From Ectobius pallidus (Eukaryota; Arthropoda; Insecta; Blattodea; Ectobiidae): DNA of 64,000 bases. Below, piece after piece: positions 11,617-23,700 of this stretch. The notes under the pieces are model-generated. The model saw only the letters and a list, made by a program, of their open reading frames with translations. It had not been told where the DNA came from and searched no databases. The stretch lies in assembly GCA_964059195.1 (NCBI GenBank), contig CAXKWD010000001.1:215334484-215398483 (forward strand), written 5' to 3'. The stretch's first letter is position 1. Every line of letters begins with the position of its first letter. A program made the translations under genes and the position numbers.

Positions 11617-12300
11617 CTTTACACGATAGCGGCCGTAATTTTGAAGATATTTGAACCAAATTTTATTATGTCATTTCTAGGCCCAATAGCTCGGACAAGT
11701 TCGTTAATGAGCAAAATTGGCGCAAGGGGGTGGTCGGGGGAGGGGGTTGAAATTTTAAAAAATGTATATTTCGGCCCCTATAAAGTATAGAGGGAAACTT
11801 TGTTTGAATAAATTAGAGTACTCCCTTTGGAGTTCACAGTGACACCAACGATTCGGGGGTTCGAGTGAGGGTGGGGGTGGGGGTGGGGGGATGAAAATTC
11901 GAAACTTTTGAAACCACGTCTTGTGGGGTATCGTTGAAAAGCTCTTGATGAGTACTCTACAAATCAATAACTAGTTTCTTGATAGCACTCATATGACGCG
12001 AGATTTTAATGTTTGAAAATAATAACACTTAAAAGAATTATTATAATATAATTTTGTCTTGTTTAGCGGCTTTGCTAATTTTATTCATTGCTGATCTTGC
12101 GCACGGCCTCCCAGAATATTATATCCTATTCTTGTTGTCAAAACAAATGATTGTAGTCTCTTCCTCTTTACCGAATTCAGTTCTTATTACTGCGGGTTTG
12201 CCATGCCAAGGCTAAAAAAGAAGAGTGCTGCGCAGCGATAATAAATTAAACCAAAAGCACTTTGAAATCTACCTCAGCCTGTAGGCCTGCCTAAAGGGAT
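11430..12300 (-). repeat. Truncated copy of the pogo-like element at 45347
   Basis: This block matches 45440-46115 in inverted orientation over hundreds of bases. Shared words include those around 'catgtcatgattttcgaaaa', 'ggcccaatagctcg', 'gaaaagctcttgatgagtac', 'ctttagcc/ggctaaa' and 'cctgtaggc'. A TA dinucleotide run (11571-11610) sits where the other copy also has TA repeats. The diagnostic terminal inverted repeats of the full copy are not visible here. Confidence 0.65.
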
Positions 12301-12507
12301 TTTCTTTGTTACAAAAGAAGTAAATTTTTCTTCTACTTGGACACCCTTAGCGAAAAAGAAATTCTTTCTGAACTGGCATGCCCATCAAATTGCCCCTAGC
12401 AAATATGTGCCATTTAAAAAGAAAGAAAAAGACTATTCTTTATTGCTACAAAATAGACTGCTATGGTGTTTACAATAAACCTGGACTAAAATCAAGTATG
12501 AACACTT

Positions 12508-12815
12508 GGCGGAGATTCTCAAATAAACAGATTGTCTGTTGTCTGAAGGTAACGATATGTATATGGAAAAGCTTCTCTCTACCTCCACTGAAACATGACC
12601 TAAGATATCTAAAAATGCCGAAAATGACCTTAAAAATTGCCAAAAAAAAGACCTCTCTTGAAAATGACGAAAATTGCAAAATGAAGCAAAAAATGCAAAA
12701 ACAAATTGTCCTTACTTAATAAATTATTTCATGATACACATTTGTATATATTCGAGTTACCTTTTCATATAAAAAAGATGCAAAATCATCAAATGCCTTT
12801 CCCTAGTAATAAGAT
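12508..12815. repeat. Interspersed repeat, uninterrupted copy
   Basis: Matches 44212-44870 in the same orientation ('ggagattctcaaata', 'ctgttgtctgaa', 'cctctctacctcca'-like words, 'aataaattatttcatgatac', 'catcaaatgcc'). This copy lacks the 359-bp element inserted in the other copy, so it shows the empty site at the TA of 12745-12746. Confidence 0.75.
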
Positions 12816-12849
12816 TATGCATTTCAATTTTAACTAATTTTGCTCCTCC

Positions 12850-12965
12850 ACTGTCGTCTGTCCATCATATCTTCATCTTGTTGTCATTTTGCTATCATGC
12901 TTACACCATCCATCCAGGTGTCAAGCGGTCTTTTCCTTCGTCTTCCATCAGGTTCCCAGTTCATC
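12850..12965 (-). pseudogene. LINE 3'-end remnant
   Basis: On the minus strand this reads WEPDGRRRKRPLDTWMDGV followed by a stop, matching the 'W.P.GRRRRGRP..TW..D' C-terminal block found after the reverse transcriptase of many non-LTR retrotransposons. It is a short, dead fragment. Confidence 0.5.
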
Positions 12966-13189
12966 ACTTTGGTAAAAGGGTAATTTATTATAATAAATTA
13001 TATAATAAGGTTAGCAGATTCTTACATTTCGCTCCTCTTTCCCTTTTCAAAATTATCACAACAACGTACCCGATTATTAATTAATAAATATTCTCCTTAT
13101 ACTCTCAAATATCTACTTAAAATGAAATACACAAAACACTTGGGATTACTCTGACAATATTCATTCATAGATTCACTGCAAACTCAGCA

Positions 13190-13640
13190 TTCTCCACTTT
13201 TTCCTTCTCTCAGCCTTCCTTTTTGTGTCTGCGTTCATTTATTTTAATTTTGTCTATCATCTGGTATCTTTTTCTGCCTCGAACCTTCTTCCCATTTATC
13301 ATTCCTTCTATGGCATCCTGCAGCAGACAATTTTTTCTTAGCCAACGTCCCATCCAATTTCTTTTCCTCTTTCTGATGATTTCCAATAAACTCTTCTTTC
13401 TCCCACTCTGTCTAGCACATCTTTATTTTTAACTTTATCTGTCCATGGTATTCGCTCCATTCTTCTTCATATCCACATCTCAAATGCTTCCAGTCTTTTT
13501 TCCTCATTCCGTCGTAATGTCCAAGTCTCTGCACCATACAACGCTACACTCCACACAAAGCACTTCACTAGCCTTTTTCCTCAGTACCTTTTCCAAAGGC
13601 CCACAGAAGATTTTCCTCTTCCTTTGATAATATATGTAAC
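13190..13640 (-). pseudogene. Non-LTR retrotransposon (LINE) reverse-transcriptase C-terminal remnant
   Basis: The minus strand encodes, in one frame with stops, ALYGAETWTLRRNEEKRLEA, FEMWI, IPWTDKVKNKDVLDRV and a 'GRWLRKNCLLQDAIEGMINGK'-like stretch in shifted frames. These are the familiar C-terminal blocks of arthropod LINE ORF2 proteins ('YGAETWTL...RLEAFEMW.WRR...I.WTD...N..VL'). Stops and frameshifts mark it as dead. Confidence 0.75.
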
Positions 13641-13867
13641 AATTTATTGAATTAAACAAAAATAGACCTGTGTGTGTAGTTTTCAACATGTCAGATTAAA
13701 AAGAACTAATGATAAAATTATCACTCTTCTTCTACTGAAGGTCGTTAAAAGGTGTAAATTTTGTTGACAAAAATTATTCAGTAGTACTGCGTACCAGTCA
13801 TCATACATAGAAAGTCACCAAACAGCAATTGCATACAAGTTCACTGTGTATGTGATAAAAATATATT

Positions 13868-13945
13868 ATGCACTGTAGTCTAGGGGTAGCGTGCCCGTCT
13901 CTAGATCCGCAGGTCGCGGGATCAAACCCGGCCGCGGTAGACGGA
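13868..13945 (+). repeat. tRNA-derived SINE head
   Basis: Has an A-box-like 'gtagtctaggggtagcgtg' and a B-box-like 'ggtcgcgggatcaaaccc' at tRNA spacing. A close relative lies at 34777-34850 ('agtagcgtgcccgcctctagatctgaaggtcgcgg'). The arms do not fold as a full tRNA, so this is a SINE head rather than a gene. Confidence 0.55.
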
Positions 13946-14636
13946 TTTATCCGGACGTAGACTTAAAGCTGGGGGGGGGGGGGCGCTAGTTAACAATGAC
14001 GTCAATTTCAACTCACCGCCTTCTGCAATGGTCAGTCTCTTAAACTGCATGCAATACCAGCTCAAGATAAAGTGTGTAGACTAATACAGGCAGTTTTAGC
14101 AAGGGGTCCCCCCCCCCCCCGACAAGATCGATTTTAAAGAAGTGTACAGGTAAAAGAAAACTGTCACCTAAACAATCATTTGGTCCACTTACAGTGAATT
14201 TTGCATAGATTAGAAATTAGCTTATCATCTGAAAACTGGTTAACTGTGAGACTCCGGGTAACCTTCGTCATTTTACTGAAAAAGGAGCATTATGAAAATT
14301 GTATGTTACTTACAGAGTGAAAATTTTTTCTTGGCTTTCTTTAAACATAATTTCTATATAAACATGACCATTTGTGTGCTCTGTGGGCAGTCGAAAAACA
14401 TTTTAGTAGAGATAGAAGAACTACAGTGGCATTTCGTTTCTGACAGCTACAGTGAAAAGTAAGTATCCCTGCTTATCTCTCTAATTCCTAGGGTTCCTGC
14501 AAGAAGTCATAGAGTCAGCTCTCAAACGAACGTAACAGTTCAATAAGGGGACCCAAATCGTAAAATTATACTAAATTATTTTAACCCTTTGTGAGCTAAA
14601 TTTATATCTCTATAATACAAAACCACATGCTTGACT

Positions 14637-14700
14637 CACCCACTCACTCACTCACTCACTCACTCACTCACTCACTCACTCACTCACTCACTCACTCACT
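14637..14700. repeat. (ACTC)n microsatellite
   Basis: About sixteen tandem copies of the 4-base unit, followed by a diverged repeat with a 'tttgcccactttcagatgag' motif that recurs at 15167-15182. Confidence 0.95.
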
Positions 14701-15672
14701 GACATTAATGTTTGCCCACTTTCAGATGAGCTTCACACTTGAAATTTGGCACACTTATAGCTTTTAGCTTGTAACCGATGGGAAGATCCTAAAAAGGTCA
14801 ATTTTAAAATTTTTACCCCTAAAAACCTTCAAAAGCGCGGACACACTATAAAGTCTCTGCTCAGTTCCCATGACAACAATATGCTTTGCAGTGTTCACAT
14901 AGGGCTTTGGAAGTTGCAATACACTTTGACAAATCATTAGACATGCTAGCGATAGAAATAATTCCCAGGGAGGTACCAGGTTCAAATCATGTAGCCGGCC
15001 AATTTGACATTGGTTTTTTCATGGTTTCCCCAGTCGTAAAGGCAAATGCCGAATTGGATATTTAAAAAACCATGAATCATCCTCGCTATTTCATCTTAAA
15101 TCATATCCATTTAAATTAATATCAGTTGAAATTTACTCCCTAAAATACACCATTTATATTCATTCACCCACTTTCAGATGAGCTAGAAACCTGAGATTTA
15201 GCAGACTTTTAGCTTGTAACCGAGGGAAAAATTCCAAAAAGTTCAAATTTATAGTTTTTACCCCGAAAAAATCCAAAATTCTTCCAACTTTTTTTAGGTT
15301 TATTATGGCTAAACGGTATTAGACTATAAGGCAGAATAAATACCCGGACTCTAATAAAGTGTCAGTAAAAAAAAAAGAAGAATCTCGGCGAAGTAGTAGG
15401 GATTGGCGAAGCGAGTATTGATAAATAATCAATCTTTAAGTGAAATTGAAATCAATGATTAAAATTTCCTTGGAATAGCTGGTTTTCAGGAATGATAGTA
15501 TAGCAAATGAATAAATATCCTCATATTTTACATGAAGCATTAATGCTATTAATCATATGACGTTGCATTTATAATTTTTTTTAGCTGACGCATTTATAAG
15601 TCAATATCATTGAAATGTGAGAAGTTTGTTTTTTATATGATGTTTGAACATTCAGTTTTCGATGTTAAGCTG

Positions 15673-15676
<4 letters not shown>

Positions 15677-15730
<54 letters not shown>

Positions 15731-15731
15731 T
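15677..15731. repeat. (TC)n microsatellite
   Basis: Uninterrupted CT/TC run of about 50 bp, then 'cactctctttc'. Confidence 0.95.
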
Positions 15732-15799
15732 TTCATTTCAGTTAAGGGGGGGCATACAGGTTTCGATGCTGGAAAACAACTTAAGTTCATTTTTTTTTC

Positions 15800-16408
15800 T
15801 CAGCAATGGTTTGTTCTGTAGCCTTGCAATCAGAAATGCTCTATATTGACTAGTTCTACAATTACATACTATTTTCAAAATTAATTTAACTATTACAGTT
15901 AATGGGTGATTATCATTATAAAATGGCAGCCAAATTTTGTGCACCGAAGTGCCGTTTCCCTGATAATTTTCATAAATGCCAATACTTCTGAGTGATTCTT
16001 TTTTCTATCTATTTGTAAATGTCATATGAACAACATTATCTAGGATCTTTAGATTATATATATATAATTTTTTTTTAATTCATCACTTGTTAATTTTTTT
16101 ATAAACTTTTTTAATCAGAAATACTTTAAAAAAAATAAACTATTAAAGTTACATAAATGATTCTAGATAGTTTTGTTCAATAATATCAAATATACTTGCA
16201 TGCAAAATTTCACTGCACTATGTCAATAAATGTTTGAGTTATCAGGGAAACGGGACTTCAATGCTCAAAATTTGGCTGCCATTTTGTAATGATAATTGCC
16301 CATTAACTGTAATATTTAAATTAATTCTGAAAATAGTATGCAATTGTAGAACTAGTCAATATAGAGCATGCCAGATTGCAAGGCTACAGAACAATTCACT
16401 GCTGAGGA
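15800..16408. mobile_element. ~610-bp inverted-repeat (palindromic) element
   Basis: Left arm 15800-15965 and right arm 16238-16408 are inverted copies: 'gctctatattgactagttct' on the left reappears as its complement near 16370, and the 'aaatggcagccaaattttg' segment reappears as 'aaaatttggctgccatttt'. Arms are about 165 bp with a 270-bp AT-rich spacer. No ORF. A foldback-type or MITE-like element; the family is not recognised. Confidence 0.75.
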
Positions 16409-17132
16409 AATAGTATATTGCGATACAAGTGCCGTAAGCGGTGCATACGGATCGAGGAAGGAGTTTGAAAAAAAACAAGGCGCTTGCGCAGAGTTTCTTC
16501 AATTTCCGAGATCCGTTATGCGCTTACGGCACGAGTATTGCATGCTATTTTTTGCACGATGATTATTTACATCAATTTATTTATATTAATTGAGATATTA
16601 GCTGAAAATATTATGTTTATAGACTGTTGAAGATGGATGTTATATTTCAGAAAGTGATTCGCATATGTTGGTTGTTATGGGGACCGAATAGTTGTCCTGT
16701 TAAAGTCGCCACAAACTGGGGGGGGGGGCCTTGGTTCCGGTCTTCCATAAAGGATTGTATTATGATGGTTTTACTTACGGCACTTTTGCTTTTTGTAATT
16801 TTTACCGCACGGAGATTTCTTTTGTTTTCGTAGCAACCAGATTGCGTACGGGAATGTCAAGTTACGATCCACGGCAACAATATTCATAAGTTAAGTACCA
16901 CTAACTAGTTACGTCGTGCAAAAAAAATATTAAACTTCACCTATTTTCAAGCACCGAAAGCTGTATGCCCCCCCCCCCACCCTTTAAAACGTGATTTCTT
17001 CAAAGGCGCATGTTACATCAATAATAGGCCTGAATAATTTAATTTATTTCTTCAAGTTATACATTTTGATGATGTAAGTAGTGTAGGTAAAAAACCTATT
17101 ATCATTTTTATAAACGACACTGTTACCGAGCG

Positions 17133-17205
17133 TGGTGGCCGAGATGGCAACATCTTGGACTCATATTCGGGAGTCCAAGATTCATATCCCGTGGCCTGCC
17201 AATTT
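17133..17205 (+). repeat. tRNA-like SINE fragment
   Basis: 'gagcgtggtggccgagatgg' resembles a Leu/Ser-type A box ('GTGGCCGAG'), and 'agattcatatcccgtggcc' follows at B-box distance, then a 'ggggtttttcatggtttc' tail shared with 14985-15030 and 47870-47900. Reads as a SINE head. Confidence 0.45.
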
Positions 17206-17699
17206 TAAATGGGGTTTTTCATGGTTTCTTACTTTTACTAAACACTTACATTAAGAAAATTTCATGTTTCCTATTTCCTGTGAAAAGGTTTTAATAATTT
17301 TGTTTGAAACTTACATACACAAACTGAATTTATTAAGAGCTAAAACTTTTATTTGGAATATCCTAAACTAAATTATACCATCTTATCAACAAACTAAGAT
17401 TTTTTAAGTCTTTTTTACGGCTCTGTTTGAGGCTTAGGCAACTGAATGTGCACTCCTGCAATGCAGCCGCTTATTTTTTGTTACAATGTTAAAGGTGGAA
17501 AAAGTTCTGCGTTTTACTTAAGAAATTTTTTACTGTTTTCTTTTTTCCTCTCTCTTTCTTTTGCTCTGTACCGCGATAATTTCTACAGTTTAAACTCCTG
17601 CTGTGATATCAGGGTATCCCGCTGTTACAGTAAAACTGCTTCATTTAAATAATGTGACCTTATTAGTCACCCTTATCTCATAACCCTTATCTCTCAAAT

Positions 17700-18470
17700 T
17701 AAATTACAGTCACCTGATATTAGCTCATGCATATGACGTTTGTCTGCTGGGCGATGACATAAACACAATCGAGAGAAATGCAGTAAGTCTTTTCGATTTT
17801 TGCAGGAATGTTGGATTCGAAATTAATACAGAAAAAAAAACCAAGTATATGGTCATGAAACGTTAAAGTAATGCGTTACAAAATATTAGAATAGCCGGTA
17901 AATCATTCGAACAAGTAGAGAAATTCAAATATCTGGGAGCAATAATCACAGATACAAATAATGTTAAAGTAAAAGTTAAGTGTCGGTTGAAATCAGGAAA
18001 TGTTTGTTTTTATGCAGTTTAGAAACTCATATCTTCTCGCATTCTGTCCAGAAATCTAAAAATAAAGATTTTGCCGGTTGAATTAGACCTATATGGATAT
18101 GAGACATGGTCCCTTACTCTTCGGGAGGAATGTGAGAGTGTTTGAAAACAGGGTGCTTAGGAAAATATTAGGGTGTATGAGAGATGAAAATGGGACTGGA
18201 GAAAACTGCATAACGACGAGCTTCATAACCTGTACTCTTCACCGGTAATTAAATCACGGGGGAGGAAAGACATGCCTCAAAAGTATTGACTGGGAGACCT
18301 GAAGGGAAAAGACCTAGAGCTAGACGTAGGTGGGAGGACAATATTAGGATAGATTTAAGAGAAGTAGGATTTGAGAGGGATGGTTGGAGTTAGCACAGAA
18401 TAGGGTTGAATGGCGGGCTCAGATAAGCGCGGCAATGAATATCCGGGTTCCATAACATAGATAATATTCC
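17700..18470 (+). pseudogene. LINE reverse-transcriptase remnant
   Basis: Plus-strand translation in shifting frames gives DDINTIERNAVSLFDFCRN, GFEINTEKTKYMVM, VEKFKYLGAIIT, a YGYETWSLTLREE block, the 'VFENRVLRKI' region and LHNDELHNLYSSPVIKS. This is the order of conserved blocks in the palm/thumb and C-terminal part of non-LTR retrotransposon ORF2 ('ADD', 'N..KTK.M', 'KYLG', 'YG.ETW.L', 'N.EL..LY'). Several stops and frameshifts make it a dead 5'-truncated copy. Confidence 0.85.
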
Positions 18471-18949
18471 TTTAAGCTTGCTTAGAAATCATCTATTGCC
18501 ATTGAGTAAGTAAGTAATCAGGGCCTATAGGCCTACACCACAAAAGAAATTAAGATAAAAAAATGTTATATGAAATTTTAGTTTCTGTTTTATGTTTTAA
18601 TTACGTTCACAACTACTAATTTTATACGCACAGAGGGATTGAGTAGTGAGTCAACCGCCGTGCAGCATGGATGTTACAAGATGTTAACAGCGTTCTTATG
18701 TCAAAATAGTATTTTCTTAGAGCGAAAATGTAGATAATGCCACAGGGATGGAAGCTTTGAGAATAAGGACCTCCCGTACCGGACTTGAAAGGTTATATAG
18801 TTTGGGCTATGGGTGCTTTCATACGTTTAACTACCGCAGTACATTAGAGTGGCACCATACCGTCGTGTGTGCATGTTTATGGGTGTCTGTTCCCTACTCT
18901 ATCCAGTTAATGATATTTTAATAATCCAGAAAAAGAATTCTAAGAAACT

Positions 18950-19314
18950 AGAAGTAGGCATCTTGACCATTGAAGCCCCTTTTTATCAAACTTAAATTCA
19001 CGACGGTGATTAATCTTTATATCCATCGTATATTAACATATACTAAATCACATATTACAGAATTTAGCTGCATAGAAGACTTTCATATGTACGACACCAG
19101 AGGAAAAAGTAAGATCAACATACCTCATCATAGATTACCCAAAACTGGTAATTCTTTTAATATCAATTGTGTAAATTTTTTTAATAGGCTACCTGACACA
19201 GCAAAACTAACTACTTTTAAGAAATTCAAATTAACTGTCAGTACTTGGCTCATTAACAATCATTTTTATTCTATACAAGAGTTTCTTGACAGTGAACTGG
19301 ATATAGAGTTTTAA
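18950..19314 (+). pseudogene. LINE ORF2 C-terminal fragment (open frame)
   Basis: A 114-codon open frame (from 18970) ends with MYDTRGKSKINIPHHRL, FFNRLPDTAK, FKKFKLTVSTWLINNHFYSI. This matches the terminal block of many arthropod LINE reverse-transcriptase proteins ('TR....L..P.HRL', '(Y/F)N.LP', 'FK..L..WL....FYS..E'). Upstream RT domains are missing, so it is a 5'-truncated insertion. The ATG is probably incidental. Confidence 0.75.
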
Positions 19315-19468
19315 ATACAGTTTGACATGTAATGTATATTATTATAACACTTTTATATTTAAGTGTAAACATATTAACAACACTTATTTAAATGTAAATA
19401 TATTGTAAGTTTTACCATAACGAATATTCATTATGGCATTACTGTAACACTGACTATACTTATTTCTA

Positions 19469-20127
19469 CAGTGTGTCCCACGCAAGAGTTGGCCAATGAC
19501 GCGGGTTCGTGCGGCGCGGCGAGCACAGCTCCAACTCCCGAGCGATCGGGTGAAATATCTACGCTAATAATGCCGCGATGGGTGAAACGATTCAGGTTCT
19601 CACATTTATAGTTAAAACTACAATGAAAATAACTTTTGCATCCACACAATACTGGCACCTTTTTAGCAAATTTTCTTTCACGCGGATAAGTTCAGCTTCC
19701 GAGACAGAGTTCATTTCTCTTGTGATAGGCCTAGGTGATATTTAAGTTCTTCTAACAGTATGTGAATATTATTTATGGGGAAACTTGAAAAATAAAGTGT
19801 ATAGGTCAATTTCCCATACATTAGAAGAACTTAAAGACAATATCACAAGAGAAATTAACTTTATCTCGGAAGCTGAATTATGCGCGTGAAAGAAAATTTC
19901 TTAAAAATTTCCTAAAATACAAGAGGAGAACATTTCCAACATCTCTTGTGATGAGGTATGTATTTATTTTCATTGTAATTTTAACCGTAAATGTGAGAAC
20001 CTGAATCGTTACACTCATCGCGGCATTATTAGCGTAGATATTTCACCCGATCGCTCGGGAGTTGGAGCTGTGCCCGCCGCGCCGCAGGAAGCCGCGTCAC
20101 TGGCCAACTCTTGCGCGGGACACACTG
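19469..20127. mobile_element. 659-bp mariner-type foldback element upstream of CA-B
   Basis: Starts CAGTGTGTCCC and ends with the matching inverted repeat, with TA on each side (19467-19468 and 20128-20129). The inverted arms run over more than 250 bp and are GC-rich near the ends. The inner part reads LEELKDNITREINFISEAEL on the plus strand, which resembles the C-terminus of Tc1/mariner transposases. It ends about 150 bp before the CA-B start codon. Confidence 0.8.
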
Positions 20128-20280
20128 TATATATTAATGTAGATCAATGGCAGATTGAGATTGAGATTACATCTAGTAGGCCTACCCATAATCTGCATCA
20201 CACATACATTCCAAAACCTGGCCTTTCATTTGTGTATTTCAAAATGATCCTAAACTTTCAAAAAAGTATATACAGTAATT

Positions 20281-20539
20281 ATGTTCATCTTTGTTCCGTT
20301 AGTGGTTGGGATACGTTTGATACTGTCAGTTCTTCTCATCACAGTTGGGTACAGCACCGGAAATCCTTATTTGCAACAGGGTTACTATCCTCACAGAACG
20401 TTCCAGGACATACATACAGGCTTGAGACAATCTCCTGTGGACATGGATGACAGCTACAACTATGCATGTCCGTATTTAGACTACCAGTTCAATGTGGATC
20501 GGAACACAGTAGCCAAGTTCGAAAACACCGGGAATACAG
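20281..20539 (+). CDS. CA-B exon 1 (signal peptide, QSPVDM)
   Basis: Encodes the signal peptide and the N-terminal third up to NTGNT|G. Donor GTTTGT. Phase 1, as in all paralogues. A (TTA)n microsatellite starts about 140 bp into the following intron. Confidence 0.92.
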
Positions 20540-20677
20540 GTTTGTATGAAAACCCATGTAAGACAAACTTAACTAATTCGGTGGTTCCCAACCTGCAGAT
20601 ACACGTTGTCAGTTATGGTCCGGGTATCCGTGGATACGATGAAAGAGGTCCACGAAGAATGCTGAGTAAACTTACCA

Positions 20678-20740
<63 letters not shown>

Positions 20741-23700
20741 TTTATTTATTTATTTATAGCCTACTGGTGAAGATAAGACCATAAGGCCTTATCTTCCACT
20801 CCACCAGTAAACAAATTATGTTGTATAAAATAATCTGTTTTCGTGCTGCTTAATGGCTACATGTGACGTAATAATCAAGGCACATTGATGCTTACGTGTC
20901 CAGTAACGACCTTTTTATCATGTAAAATCCCATTCCTCATATTAATAGCAAGCATTTTATATGATCAACGATCGTGATTGGTCTATATCCCAGGAATTGC
21001 TAAACATTATTGGTCAAAATCAAGCACGCGGCATATGAGTGCAATACTCTATCTAAATTATAAAAGTACTAGCTTAAAAGGCCCGGCGTCGCCCGGGTTT
21101 TATATTTTGTAATTCGTAATTAACTTATGAAGGACTTTCGATTTTAAAATTCTGGGTCCTTTTATAGGTATTTAGAATTTGAAATGAGGAAGAATGACTT
21201 ATCACACTCAAACTATTCGCTCAGAAAGCGCTTGACACAGCTTTTTACGGCTAATAGAGGATGTATAATTTTGGATCCCATCGCTTGTACACAGCAAGCC
21301 TGGTAGGGGTTCAAATAAGAAGAAACAGAAATTCCGGTAACATAAAATTGTACTGTTTTTGCGGAATATTTTATTTTCACTCTAACGTTACCATAAAACC
21401 GTTTTGGGGATGAAATTAAACACAAATGCAATATTACTTTCATACACCCCTCCCCAAAAACCTGCGATAAAATAATATACATATAAAAATACCTCGTAGG
21501 CCTACTGTTTTCTCTATGTCCAGGGTAGAGAAAGTTATGTGACTGCATTATTTTCGTGGATTTCATAATTTAATATTTATTTATAACATGAATTATATTG
21601 ATAGCTTTTCTACATTGTCAAAAGTCCCACTTCAATTATTTCCAAACCCATCTGAGACCACTGGAAACAATATGTTGCCATGCCAACTGTGATTTGGATT
21701 TGATAATTCTGTGTAAAAAGGAATTAAGTATACTCAAAAACACTTCATTTTTGGCATTTAAAATCAAAATTTTTCAAAATCCTTTCTTAGTGAGCACCTA
21801 ACAAGAGAAGTATGTTAAGGGAGGGGGCTGTGACACATAAGTTGGGAACTGCTAGGAGAGGATTTTTTGTAGAGCATTCCGAATATGGTTATAACTGTAA
21901 CTAGCATTATGACAAACTTAATGTATAAATAGCCTAATTATTCTTTGTACAGTGAGGTTTATGTTGAATGGAAATAAGCCTATGATCAGCGGCGGCCCCC
22001 TACAAGGAAAATACATATTCCAAGAGCTCCACTTCCACTGGGGACGCAATGACAGCGAGGGCTCTGAGCATACCAGGAACGGTATCAGGCAAGTATCATC
22101 AGGTGATGCTCCGTTCATAAGAATTAAAATCAGGTAAACTGATGAAACAAAGTGCCAGAATGCTTTTGTTTAATCACTGATAATTGCAATTATGATATGT
22201 AGAAAATATATATATTTTTTTGCTCGATTTCCGAATTAAGCTCCAGATCGATTCATTAAGCTACGGAAGAACAAAGGTAAGTATATGTGAAGGAATATGT
22301 GGGCGGTGTTATTTGTCAAAGCTTTCTGTATTGCAACTTCCAAAGCCGTATATGAACACTGTAAAATAATATGTTGTCATGAGAACTGATTTGCATTTGA
22401 TAAATTCTTTCTAATATATTATCATAAAATAGGCACTAAATTTGGCATTACTCCGGTACCGGACAAGTGATTTGGTCCACAAGCAATAGGCTTCTTCCCA
22501 TGGACGTTATAAATGCGTACACCAAGTTTCATGAAAATCCGATAAAGCGTATTTGAGTTATCTCGCGTACAGGCATACGGACAGACCCAAACACACATTT
22601 TCCCGTCCATCACACAATCTCATAAAGTACCATTCTGGCACTTAATAATGAACTGAGAACGTGAACAGTTACCGTAATGTGAAGTCCAAAGGTAGTAAAT
22701 GCAGATAATGGTAAAGTGATTAAATCACACCGAAGATAATGTAGTGGAGTGCTAAAAGTCTCGCCTCTAAATTGAATGGCTTATTTATAAAGATTTATGA
22801 AGGTCAACTTGAAAATGTTATTGAGGGGGGCAATAATTATGATTTAAGATTGTCAGTAGATAGGCACCCGGTCATGGAAACCATCATTAACGGCCGTGGG
22901 TGTCAGCACATGCCCCCCAATCCTGCCGTCTGCCTGTGGTAGATGACGCAGCGGTCGGGTGGTAGGCCTTGTCCCTTCTGGGATGTTAGCGCCACGGAGT
23001 TAGTTAGTTAGTAGATAGGCACAGACCTACGAACAAACAATAAACGTAGCAGTAAATAAATAAATCTGAAAGTGAGTACCTCAACTCATGGACGTCCGCA
23101 GAAATTTTGTCAAGGGGGGGCGAATGAACAAATTACCGCCGGCACCACCATCACTATGCTACTATTACAGCCACTTGCTTATTATTATTATTGTTATTAT
23201 TACTACTATTAGTATTATTAATAATAATATTACAGTCCACATAATTGTTTGACTGTAGCTGTACTAACTACTACGGATACAAAGAAAAATTCTACAATTT
23301 CACAGGTACTTTTCATATAAAATGCGATACTTCCATTGCCTTACCTTCATTACAAAAAAAGTTTAACTAGGAATGATTTCAAATGTAATGGAAGTGATTA
23401 CTCCTATATGCTCAAATCTAAGTTACAACTCATTTTTGTCCAAACTGCAGTATGTGGAAACTTAAGCCTCATTTCACATTTGTTGCTTATAGTTATTTAG
23501 TTTAGAGATTTATGTGTAAATAAAATTTCCAGGGGAGGGCAACGGCCCTACCCTGCCCCCCCTTCCGGACGGCCATGCCTCAACTGTTGCTGGCAAACAC
23601 GCTTCATTATTTTTATTCTTAATTCGATTATTTGGTAAGGTTTGAATGTATCCACCTCTGGTTACTGGAAGAGAAGGCCTTAAGGCCTTAACTACACCAG

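Noticed and set aside
14637..14700. CRISPR-like or satellite array
   Set aside because: A simple 4-base microsatellite with no spacers.
23087..23580. MITE with GGACGTCCG ends
   Set aside because: The inverted match is only about 12 bp and no target duplication is visible, so I mention it only as part of the intron description.
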